Source: Anaerotruncus rubiinfantis
GTDB lineage: Bacteria > Bacillota > Clostridia > Oscillospirales > Ruminococcaceae
NCBI RefSeq assembly: GCF_900078395.1
Contig: NZ_FKLA01000009.1
Coordinates: 944,614-1,008,613 of the forward strand
Direction: 5' to 3'
DNA length: 64,000 nucleotides
Shown here: positions 26,471-33,730 of the stretch, piece by piece
How positions within the stretch are numbered: the stretch's first letter is position 1
How the letters are laid out: each line of letters opens with the position of its first letter
Program-made: the position numbers and the translations under genes
Notes under the pieces: generated by a model
The model's input: only the letters and a program-made list of their open reading frames with translations
Database searches by the model: none
What the model was told of the DNA's origin: nothing

Positions 26471-27769
26471 ATGTATGAGATTCAAGTGAAGGATGGAATG
26501 GCCCGTTATCTGGACGATGTGGAGGGGATTTCGCTTTCGGTTCCCGCAAAGAACTGCCTTGGGATGGCAGCCATCAAGCCGATTCCGCCCATCACCGACC
26601 CGGCGGTCTATGAACAGATTATCCAGAACCCGGTTTCCGGAAAACGGCTTTCGGAGATTGCCCGGGAGCGGGGCGCCAAAAGCGCCTGCATCATCGTATC
26701 GGATTCCTCCCGCCGCGTCCCAACCGATAAGGTTTCCGGGCATCTCATCCGGGAGCTGACGGAGGCGGGTGTCCCGCTTGAGGGGATTCTTTTTATCGTT
26801 GCAATCGGTGTGCACCGCCCGGCGACCGAGGCGGAGATGCGCTCCTTCGTGGGTGAGGAATTCTATGGCAAGGTGCGCATTGAGAACCATACGCCGTTTG
26901 ACAAGGACAGTTTCGTCTATCTGGGGGACACTTCCTACGGCACCCCTGTGGAGGTGAATCGCCGCGCTTATGAATGTGACCTGCATATCTCGGTCGGTAA
27001 ATGTGAACCGCATGAATTCGCGGGTTTTTCCGGCGGGCGTAAATCGGTGCTGCCAGGGATCTCGTCCGAACGCACCATCGTCATCAACCACAAGCCGGAG
27101 CACCTCTATTCCGAATGCGCGGTGCCGGGCGTGCTGGAAGGCAATCCGACCCATCTCGATATGCTGGAAACGGCCAAGATGTTCCGGATGGATTTCACCG
27201 TCAACTTTGTTGTAAACGACAAGCTTGAGCCCTCCGCGGGGTTTGCGGGCGGTCTGGAGGAATCACACGCGGCTGCGGTGGCCTATATCCGGCAGTTCTG
27301 CAACGTGCGGCTCGAGACAAAGCCGGACATCATTGTCACCACGCCGGGAGTGCCTCTGAACCTCGATTTTTATCAGTCTATGAAGCCGCTCATCGCGCTG
27401 ACAGACGTACTGGATGAGGATATCACCGTTGTGCTTTATAGTGACTGCCCGGAAGGCGTGCAGTCGGTGGATATGCTGCGTCCATTTGAGAACACCGATA
27501 ACCTGGCGGATATGGAAAAATATCTGCTGGAGAATTACGAGATTCAGATGGATCACGCACTGCTGCTTTCCAAGATCTTCAAAAAGCATGTGAAGATTGT
27601 GGTCTACTCCCCGAATGTTTCGGACGATGTTATCTCGAAGATGTATATGGTTCCCTGCAAGGACCCCGAAAAGCTGATGGAAACAGCCTATCAGCTCTGC
27701 GGCAAGGAAGATCCGAAGGTTCTGTTCTATCCGCAGCCGCAGAAGGGGCTGCCGGAACTGGCAAAATAG
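26471..27769 (+). CDS. LarA-family nickel-pincer racemase/epimerase
   Basis: 432 residues, length and motifs of lactate racemase LarA. VSDSSRRVP matches the phosphate/carboxylate-binding segment, GVHRPATEAEM the first catalytic-histidine block, and CEPHEFAGFSGGRKSVLPGI contains the second histidine plus the lysine that carries the nickel-pincer cofactor; INHKPEHL follows. Family members interconvert stereoisomers of lactate, malate, other 2-hydroxyacids or sugar acids. LarB, LarC and LarE, needed for cofactor synthesis, are not in the window. The ATG follows AAGGAGGAG. Placement after a TRAP operon suggests it acts on the imported acid; lactate specificity is not assured. Confidence 0.9.
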   Translation: MYEIQVKDGMARYLDDVEGISLSVPAKNCLGMAAIKPIPPITDPAVYEQIIQNPVSGKRLSEIARERGAKSACIIVSDSSRRVPTDKVSGHLIRELTEAGVPLEGILFIVAIGVHRPATEAEMRSFVGEEFYGKVRIENHTPFDKDSFVYLGDTSYGTPVEVNRRAYECDLHISVGKCEPHEFAGFSGGRKSVLPGISSERTIVINHKPEHLYSECAVPGVLEGNPTHLDMLETAKMFRMDFTVNFVVNDKLEPSAGFAGGLEESHAAAVAYIRQFCNVRLETKPDIIVTTPGVPLNLDFYQSMKPLIALTDVLDEDITVVLYSDCPEGVQSVDMLRPFENTDNLADMEKYLLENYEIQMDHALLLSKIFKKHVKIVVYSPNVSDDVISKMYMVPCKDPEKLMETAYQLCGKEDPKVLFYPQPQKGLPELAK

Positions 27770-27838
27770 TTTATAAAAGCCCAGGGGAAGGGACCGGTAT
27801 GCGGATTCCAGCTGAATGAATCATGGGAGATTGAACGA

Positions 27839-28756
27839 ATGGATCGATATAAAGGTGCAGTCTATACGGCGCTTTCCGCAATTATTTTTGGTTTCACACC
27901 GATTTTTGCCAGGCTTGCTTACGACGGCGGCGCGAACGGCATCACTGTGACCTTCCTGCGGGCGGCCCTGTCGCTGCCGATCCTGTATGTGATCCTGCGC
28001 ATGAAGAAGGTACCGGTCGCGGTGAATGAGCGGGAGTTCAAAAGCCTTGCGCTAGTGGGGATACTCGGTTCCGCGCTCACGACGATCACCCTTTACGCTT
28101 CCTACAGCTTCATTTCGGTCGGAATGGCCACCACCATCCATTTCATCTACCCGGTGCTGACCGCATTGAGCTGCATTCTGTTTTTCAAAGAGCGGATCGA
28201 CAAATGGAAGGCGTTGGCGCTTATACTGGCCACGGCCGGCGTACTTTTCTTCATGGACCGCTCGTCCTCCGCCGCGTTTATTGGGATCGTTTTGGCAGTG
28301 GTTTCCGGTTTTGCCTATGCCTTTTATGTCGTGGGGGTTGATAAGACCGGCCTCAAGGACATGTATTATTTTAAGCTGTCATTTTATCTGTGCATCTGTA
28401 CCGGCGCCAGCGCGGGACTGTTCGGCTTGGCAACCGGCAGCCTGACCCTGTTCGAGATGACGCCGCTTGCCTGGTTTTACAGCTTTTTGGTGTCCATTTT
28501 CGTATCGATCGGCGCGTTGGCGCTTTTCCAGTTGGGTATCCGGTATATCGGGGCCTCGACCGCGGGAATCCTTTCCACTTTAGAGCCGATCACCAGCGTG
28601 ATCCTGGGGGTTTTGATCCTGCATGAGGAACTCTCCTGGGCAAAGCTGGCGGGGTGTATCCTGATCATTCTGGGTATCCTGCTCATCACCGTTTCTCAGG
28701 CGCGGTCGCCGTTGCTCAAAGAGATCCATGTGGAGCCGGTCGAAGAAACTGAATAA
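27839..28756 (+). CDS. EamA/DMT-family transporter
   Basis: 305 residues with ten predicted membrane helices and the duplicated EamA fold: first repeat begins AVYTALSAIIFGFTPIFARLA, second repeat begins AFIGIVLAVVSGFAYAFYVVG and ends LGVLILHEELSWAKLAGCILIILGILL. Such proteins export amino acids or metabolites, but direction and substrate cannot be read. It lies 70 bp after the LarA-family gene with no terminator between them. Confidence 0.92.
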   Translation: MDRYKGAVYTALSAIIFGFTPIFARLAYDGGANGITVTFLRAALSLPILYVILRMKKVPVAVNEREFKSLALVGILGSALTTITLYASYSFISVGMATTIHFIYPVLTALSCILFFKERIDKWKALALILATAGVLFFMDRSSSAAFIGIVLAVVSGFAYAFYVVGVDKTGLKDMYYFKLSFYLCICTGASAGLFGLATGSLTLFEMTPLAWFYSFLVSIFVSIGALALFQLGIRYIGASTAGILSTLEPITSVILGVLILHEELSWAKLAGCILIILGILLITVSQARSPLLKEIHVEPVEETE

Positions 28757-28760
28757 AACT

Positions 28761-28799
28761 TAAAAAATACCATCTGTTTTTTACAGATGGTATTTTTTG
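28761..28799. terminator. Bidirectional terminator
   Basis: Stem AAAAAATACCATCTG / CAGATGGTATTTTTT with a T-rich loop. It separates the EamA gene (+) from the methylase/specificity fusion (-). Confidence 0.92.
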
Positions 28800-28833
28800 T
28801 TGCGTAAATAACAGATGTATGGGGAATTTCATG

Positions 28834-30279
28834 TTATTTTCGTTCCGGGCGCAGCGCGTATTCAAGCTCCTCCTGACTGGCGAGCAGACCACGCACACGT
28901 TCTGCAAATTCCCGCTGCAATTTGAGCGGCGGAAGAATATAGGAGAGTTCAAGCAGATCGGCCTGGGAAATCTGCGGCGAACAGGAACCGTACTTGAGGC
29001 TGTTAAAATCCATATGCCGCATCAGGCAGAGCAGGAAAGTCCGATCGATCTCCTGCTTGAGCGTATCAAGATAAAAGGCGTTTTCATCGATCCAGCAGGG
29101 CTCGCTGACCCGGCGCACCGACCCGCAGTAGGTGCCGACCCGTCCGATGATGAACAGGGCGGATTCGGGTCCCGCGAAAGCGCTGCCGGTCCAGCCTTTG
29201 ACACCGTTTCCACCATAGACCGGAAAATCCCTGCCGGGGCTGTCTTTGGGCAGGCGGCGGCCGGAACGCAGGCTGAACAGCATATGCCCCTCGGCGGTGG
29301 GCCATTCGGTTTTGCCTTCAAACATTTCACAGAAGATCTGTTCCATCAGCGCCTGGCAGTCGCGGCAGAGCTTCCGCAGCTGCGCGCGCCGTTCCTTGAG
29401 ATGCTTATCGGGCGCGGGCGGATCGCCAAAAAAGCTGAGCTGGACATTGTCCTGCTGCGCCGCTTGGGGAGATATCTGCTGCAATGCACGGATTTGCGCG
29501 TACAGCTCTGTTTCTGAGATTGCGCCGGCCGGTTTCCCCTGGCGGATATAACGCGCCGGGTCAAGGCAGAACTGTTTTTTCGCAAGCGTTTCGGACGAAA
29601 GCCACAGCGCGTTCGGATCGGCGGTATCCTCCAGGAGCCGTGCTGCAAACGCCCGGAGGACGGTCTGGGTAAACCGATCGTCGAGCGGAAGGGAACGCGC
29701 GTCATACATCCAAACCGGGCCGGACGTCCCCTCGCCGGTTTTGACAAAGGACAGGACGGCGGTGTAGACGTTGGCATACGGCTGATAGGTGTGCAGCGGC
29801 AGCAGGATGACCGCTTCGAGCCGTTGGTGTTCGACCAGTTCGCGGCGCAGGGCTTTATCCATTGCGCGGGAGAGCAGACCATCCGGCACGATGGCCGCGC
29901 AGCGCCCCCCAATGGGAAGCCGTGAAATCGTGTCGTAAAGAAAGAGGGACTCCAGGCGTTTCGCGCCGTAAGGGTTGGCCGGAGGATTCTCAAATCCGGA
30001 GATTGGACCGAACGGCGGGCTCAGGAGGGCAGCGTCGGCCGCGAAGCGGGAGGTCCCGGTCACACAGGTGATCGGGAAGGGGACGAACGTCTCGTCCGTT
30101 CTCCCCGGAACGGGGTTCAGCCGCTGTGTGCCGGGCGGCGTCTGGAGCAGTCCGGCGGTGGTGAGCATAAAATCGGAGTCGCTCCGATGGATCATCCGGC
30201 TGATGACCGCATGCACCGATTCGAGCATTGCGGCGGATTCAAGCAGAAGATCCGCTGAACCGGCGGGCATATCAGGCAT
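28834..30279 (-). CDS. Orphan N6-methylase-like / type I specificity fusion, probably catalytically degenerate
   Basis: 481 residues. The N-terminal ~220 residues follow the C-terminal two thirds of an HsdM-type fold: a degenerate SAM motif I at residues 3-12 (DMPAGSADLL, cf. DPACGSGGFL), then SPPF at ~87-90 where active enzymes have NPPF, then GGRCAAIVPDGLLSRAMDKALR, typical of HsdM. The C-terminal ~150 residues (DFPVYGGNGVKGWTG, GRVGTYCGSV, SQADLLELSYILPP) form a type I specificity (TRD) module. The HsdM N-terminal helical domain is absent, yet the ATG has a strong AAAGGAGGG site, so this is not a random truncation. No hsdR or partner hsdM is adjacent. Confidence 0.75.
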   Translation of the reverse strand: MPDMPAGSADLLLESAAMLESVHAVISRMIHRSDSDFMLTTAGLLQTPPGTQRLNPVPGRTDETFVPFPITCVTGTSRFAADAALLSPPFGPISGFENPPANPYGAKRLESLFLYDTISRLPIGGRCAAIVPDGLLSRAMDKALRRELVEHQRLEAVILLPLHTYQPYANVYTAVLSFVKTGEGTSGPVWMYDARSLPLDDRFTQTVLRAFAARLLEDTADPNALWLSSETLAKKQFCLDPARYIRQGKPAGAISETELYAQIRALQQISPQAAQQDNVQLSFFGDPPAPDKHLKERRAQLRKLCRDCQALMEQIFCEMFEGKTEWPTAEGHMLFSLRSGRRLPKDSPGRDFPVYGGNGVKGWTGSAFAGPESALFIIGRVGTYCGSVRRVSEPCWIDENAFYLDTLKQEIDRTFLLCLMRHMDFNSLKYGSCSPQISQADLLELSYILPPLKLQREFAERVRGLLASQEELEYALRPERK

Positions 30280-30358
30280 GGAATCCCTCCTTTAGCTTTC
30301 CTGGTTTAAGGATACCATTTTTCGACTGGGATCGCAACCGCGGGAATCGCGACAGCAA

Positions 30359-30394
30359 CAAAAAAATACCCGCCCGGTTCAGATGCCGGACGGG
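30359..30394 (-). terminator. Intrinsic terminator overlapping the ABC ATPase stop codon
   Basis: On the minus strand, CCCGTCCGG pairs with CCGGGCGGG around an eight-base loop that contains the TGA stop of the ATPase gene, followed by TATTTTTTTG. The terminator is thus partly inside the coding sequence. Confidence 0.85.
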
Positions 30395-31497
30395 AGTGCG
30401 CAGCCGGTTTCAGGGTCGAAAAGATGCAGTTTGACACAGTCGAAAAAGATGCGGAAGAAATCGCCCGGCTGGGCGGCTTCGCGCGGAGACACCCGGGCGA
30501 CCAGCTTTTCGCCGCCGCAGGAGAGGTGCAGATGTTTTTCGCTTCCCATCGGTTCAACCAGCTCGATGACCGCGTTTACCGGATGTGGCGCGCTTTCGCC
30601 CGGAAACGCCGCGCTGCTATGTAAATCTTCCGGCCGGATGCCAAGGATAAGTTTTCTGCATCCGGCGTTTTCCAGTACGTGTGGTGAAAAGCGTTTTGCA
30701 GGGATCGGGAGAGCGTTTTCCCCAAAGACTGCGTAGAATTCTCCTTCCCGCTGTTCGAGCGCCGCGGGAAGGAAATTCATCTGGGGCGAACCGATGAAGC
30801 CCGCTACAAACAGGTTACAGGGATGGTCGTAAAGCGCCTGCGGAGAATCGACCTGCTGGATGAAGCCGTCCTTCATCACGACAATCCGGTCGCCCATGGT
30901 CATCGCTTCGGTCTGGTCGTGGGTGACGTAGACGAAAGTGCTTCCCAGCCGCTGGTGCAGCCGTGAGATCTCCGCGCGCATCGCGGCGCGCAGTTTCGCA
31001 TCGAGGTTGCTGAGCGGTTCGTCAAGCAAAAAGACCGCTGGGTCGCGCACCATCGCGCGCCCAAGCGCGACCCGCTGGCGCTGGCCGCCGGAAAGCGCCT
31101 TTGGTTTGCGCGGGAGCAGTTCCGTGATCTCAAGCTGGCGCGCGGCATCCTCGACCCGCCTGTGGATCTCGGCTTTGGGGATTTTACGCATTTTGAGACC
31201 AAAGGCCATATTGTCATAGACAGTCATGTGCGGATAGAGTGCGTAATTTTGAAAGACCATGGCAATATCCCGGTCGCGCGGCGGCGTTTCATTCATCCGT
31301 CTGCCACCGATTGCAAGCTCGCCGCCCGAGATCTCCTCCAGTCCGGCGATCATCCGCAGGGTGGTGGATTTGCCGCAGCCGGACGGCCCGACCAGGATGA
31401 TGAACTCCCGGTCTTCGATATCAAGATTAAAGTCCTGCACAGCGGCCACCCCTCCGGGATAGACCTTGCAGATATTTTGCAGTGTAACGCCTGCCAT
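30379..31497 (-). CDS. ABC transporter ATP-binding protein, UgpC/MsmK/MalK type
   Basis: 372-residue sugar-importer ATPase. Walker A GPSGCGKST, Q-loop in VFQNYALYPHMTVYDNM, signature LSGGQRQRVALGRAMVRDP, Walker B FLLDEPLSNLDAKLR, H-loop YVTHDQTEAMTMGD, and a C-terminal OB/TOBE regulatory domain (~residues 240-370) as in MalK. Transcribed with the two-component genes upstream on the minus strand. It is the natural energiser of the permeases at 36052-37772 encoded on the opposite strand, or a shared ATPase for several importers. Confidence 0.93.
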   Translation of the reverse strand: MAGVTLQNICKVYPGGVAAVQDFNLDIEDREFIILVGPSGCGKSTTLRMIAGLEEISGGELAIGGRRMNETPPRDRDIAMVFQNYALYPHMTVYDNMAFGLKMRKIPKAEIHRRVEDAARQLEITELLPRKPKALSGGQRQRVALGRAMVRDPAVFLLDEPLSNLDAKLRAAMRAEISRLHQRLGSTFVYVTHDQTEAMTMGDRIVVMKDGFIQQVDSPQALYDHPCNLFVAGFIGSPQMNFLPAALEQREGEFYAVFGENALPIPAKRFSPHVLENAGCRKLILGIRPEDLHSSAAFPGESAPHPVNAVIELVEPMGSEKHLHLSCGGEKLVARVSPREAAQPGDFFRIFFDCVKLHLFDPETGCALPSGI

Positions 31498-31584
31498 TGG
31501 ATTTGTCCTCCTGCATGGTGGAATAAGTGTTGTGCATACGCCAAGGGCGGATCAGCGCTGCCGCGAACTGTGAAAAAGAGTTCC

Positions 31585-32874
31585 TTAAAGAATCCGCTGC
31601 GGCAGCGTCAGGACGAAACGCGCGCCGCCTCCGGGCGCATCCTCTAAGATGAGACTGCCCTTGTGCAGATGCGCGATCTCTTTTGCGATCGAAAGCCCAA
31701 GCCCATAGTGCTCCCGTTTGCTGCGCGACGCATCCGCCCGGTAGAACCGTTCAAAGACCCGCGCTTTCTGTTCATCCGGGATGCCCGGCCCATTGTCGGT
31801 GACGGTCAGGCAGACTGCCCGCCCGCAGCGCACGGCCGCAAGCTGAATTTTCCCGCCTGACGGGGTATAGCTGACGGCGTTGTCTATGAGGATCGACAGC
31901 ACCTGTTCAATCCGGCTGGCGTCCCACCGGCAGCGTGGGAGCGGTTCGTCCGGCAGCATGGCGGTAATTGAGAGCCCGTGCTGCCGCGCGACGGGCTCGA
32001 ACCGTTCGCTCACCGAAAGCAGCAGGGTTTCCGGTTCGACAGGGGCGGTCTCAATCGTCCAGCGATGGATATCCGCTCCCGCCAGGGTGAGCAGGTCGCC
32101 GGTCAGCCGGGAGAGGCGAGTGCATTCGCTTTCGATGGTGCGCGCAAACCGGCGCGCTTCCTCGAGCGGCGCCGACTGGATCGCGCCTGCGCTCGCCTGC
32201 ATCACCGCGAGCGGAGAGCGCAGCTCGTGCGAGGCGGCGGAAACAAATTCGTCCTGCCTGCGGCGGTTCTCCTCCACCGGTCGGATCGCCCGGGCGGTGA
32301 ATACCCAGGCGAACAGGCCGAGGCAAAGGATTGCGGCCGCGGTGAAGCCGGCGAAAATCCAGCAGAGGTTTTGGATCTGAAGCTGTTCCTGTGTTGCGGA
32401 TTTGAGCACCGTCACGCCGAGCCAGCCTTTTGCCACGGGTACGGTACAGACCGCCGCATGGTAACGGACCCCGCCCGTATCGAGTGTGAAAAGCACCTTG
32501 TCCGGCATGAGGCTTGTGGAAGGGGGCTTTGTGCAGTCGAAGCCGTAAAGCGCAAGCGCCTGTTGCTGCGCCAGGCTGGTGAGCGCTTCGCGCTGCGGGT
32601 TCTGGTAGGTATAAAGGAAGGGACGGCCGTTATCTTCCACACGGATCAACAGGCCGCCCGCTGCTTCGGTTTGGGAAAGCCAGGTGTGGTCGATGGCGGT
32701 CTGGCCTCGCAGATAGAAAAAGATCGCGTTCAGGTTGCCCTGGAACGCCTCGTCGGCACGCTGGGAGAGCTGCTGTACTGAGAAATGCAGTGAGGCCAGC
32801 GCCATGACGAGCAGCACCAGCCCGGTCACAGCGGTGCAGACAAGGGTGAGCCGCCGCCGCAGTTTTTCAAACAT
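31585..32874 (-). CDS. Sensor histidine kinase
   Basis: 429 residues. N-terminal membrane helix (LTLVCTAVTGLVLLVMALASLHF), extracytoplasmic sensor of ~120 residues, a second helix near 160-180 (IFAGFTAAAILCLGLFAWVF), then dimerisation domain with H-box SHELRSPLAVM, and a catalytic domain with N-box ILIDNAVSYTPSGG, G1 DNGPGIPDEQ and G2 GLGLSIAKEI. The ATG at 32874 overlaps the response-regulator stop by 8 bp. Partner of the OmpR-type regulator; the external signal is unknown, though the adjacent ABC importer makes a sugar or glycan plausible. Confidence 0.93.
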   Translation of the reverse strand: MFEKLRRRLTLVCTAVTGLVLLVMALASLHFSVQQLSQRADEAFQGNLNAIFFYLRGQTAIDHTWLSQTEAAGGLLIRVEDNGRPFLYTYQNPQREALTSLAQQQALALYGFDCTKPPSTSLMPDKVLFTLDTGGVRYHAAVCTVPVAKGWLGVTVLKSATQEQLQIQNLCWIFAGFTAAAILCLGLFAWVFTARAIRPVEENRRRQDEFVSAASHELRSPLAVMQASAGAIQSAPLEEARRFARTIESECTRLSRLTGDLLTLAGADIHRWTIETAPVEPETLLLSVSERFEPVARQHGLSITAMLPDEPLPRCRWDASRIEQVLSILIDNAVSYTPSGGKIQLAAVRCGRAVCLTVTDNGPGIPDEQKARVFERFYRADASRSKREHYGLGLSIAKEIAHLHKGSLILEDAPGGGARFVLTLPQRIL

Positions 32875-33547
32875 CGTCTTCCTCCAAACGGTATCCGACA
32901 CCGCGCACGGTTGCGATCTGAAGCCCGCTGCCAACCGAGCGCAGGCGGCGGCGCAGGAAATGGATATAATTGTCGAGGTTGCCTTCCTCCACACCCGCGT
33001 CAGGACCCCAGACACGGGCCAGCAGCACGCCGCGCGGCAGCGTCTGCCCGGGATTTTTAAAAAATGTTTCCAGCAGGTCGCTTTCGCGCTTCGAGAGGGA
33101 ACATTCGCCCTCCCGACCGCGCAGGAGCTTCTGCATTGGGTCAAAGTCTACGCCCGCGTAAGAGAGCGTCCCGCTCTGCTCCCATCCGCGCGGGCGCCGG
33201 CACATTGCCCGTACCCGCGCGCGCAGCTCTTCGATGGCGAACGGCTTGACGAGATAGTCGTCCGCACCCGCGTCGAGTCCTTCGACCCGCTCGCCCACGC
33301 CGCCCAGCGCGGTCACGAGCAGCACCGGCGTGCCGATGCCTTCGGCGCGCGCCTTTTTCAGAAGCGACACGCCGTCGAGCTTCGGCAGCATCCGGTCGAG
33401 TAGCACAAGGTCATGGGCGCGTTCGCGCATCCATCTGAGGCCGTCGTCCCCTTCGCGGCAGGCATCCACCGTATAGCCGTCCGCCGTCAGTGCGAATGAA
33501 ACAGCCTCGCAGAGCTTTTCGTCGTCTTCAATCAGTAAAATCCGCAT
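32867..33547 (-). CDS. OmpR-family response regulator
   Basis: 226 residues. Receiver domain MRILLIEDDEKL with phospho-acceptor Asp in LVLLDRMLPKLDG (~residue 51), switch residues in VLLVTAL and the conserved lysine in DYLVKPFAIEELRARVRA. The C-terminal winged helix includes LSKRESDLLETFFKNPGQTLPRGVLLARVWG and VRGVGYRLEE. ATG 33547 follows GGAGG; the upstream in-frame ATG at 33568 has no ribosome site. Direct repeats of GAAAGTTT at about 33604 and 33645 in the divergent spacer could be its binding sites. Confidence 0.93.
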   Translation of the reverse strand: MRILLIEDDEKLCEAVSFALTADGYTVDACREGDDGLRWMRERAHDLVLLDRMLPKLDGVSLLKKARAEGIGTPVLLVTALGGVGERVEGLDAGADDYLVKPFAIEELRARVRAMCRRPRGWEQSGTLSYAGVDFDPMQKLLRGREGECSLSKRESDLLETFFKNPGQTLPRGVLLARVWGPDAGVEEGNLDNYIHFLRRRLRSVGSGLQIATVRGVGYRLEEDDV

Positions 33548-33730
33548 GCCGTCCTCCAGAAATTCCATTGCATTCTAAAGGTAAGTATACCACAGCTTTC
33601 TGGAAAGTTTCTTTAAAGCATCCCCGAAACCGGAAATCTTTTTTCCAGAAAGTTTAGAGATTCGCGTGGTATCGTTAAAACAGGGCGGGCGCGGAAACTT
33701 GCGCCAGCCTGATTTTTGGAGGTAACGACA

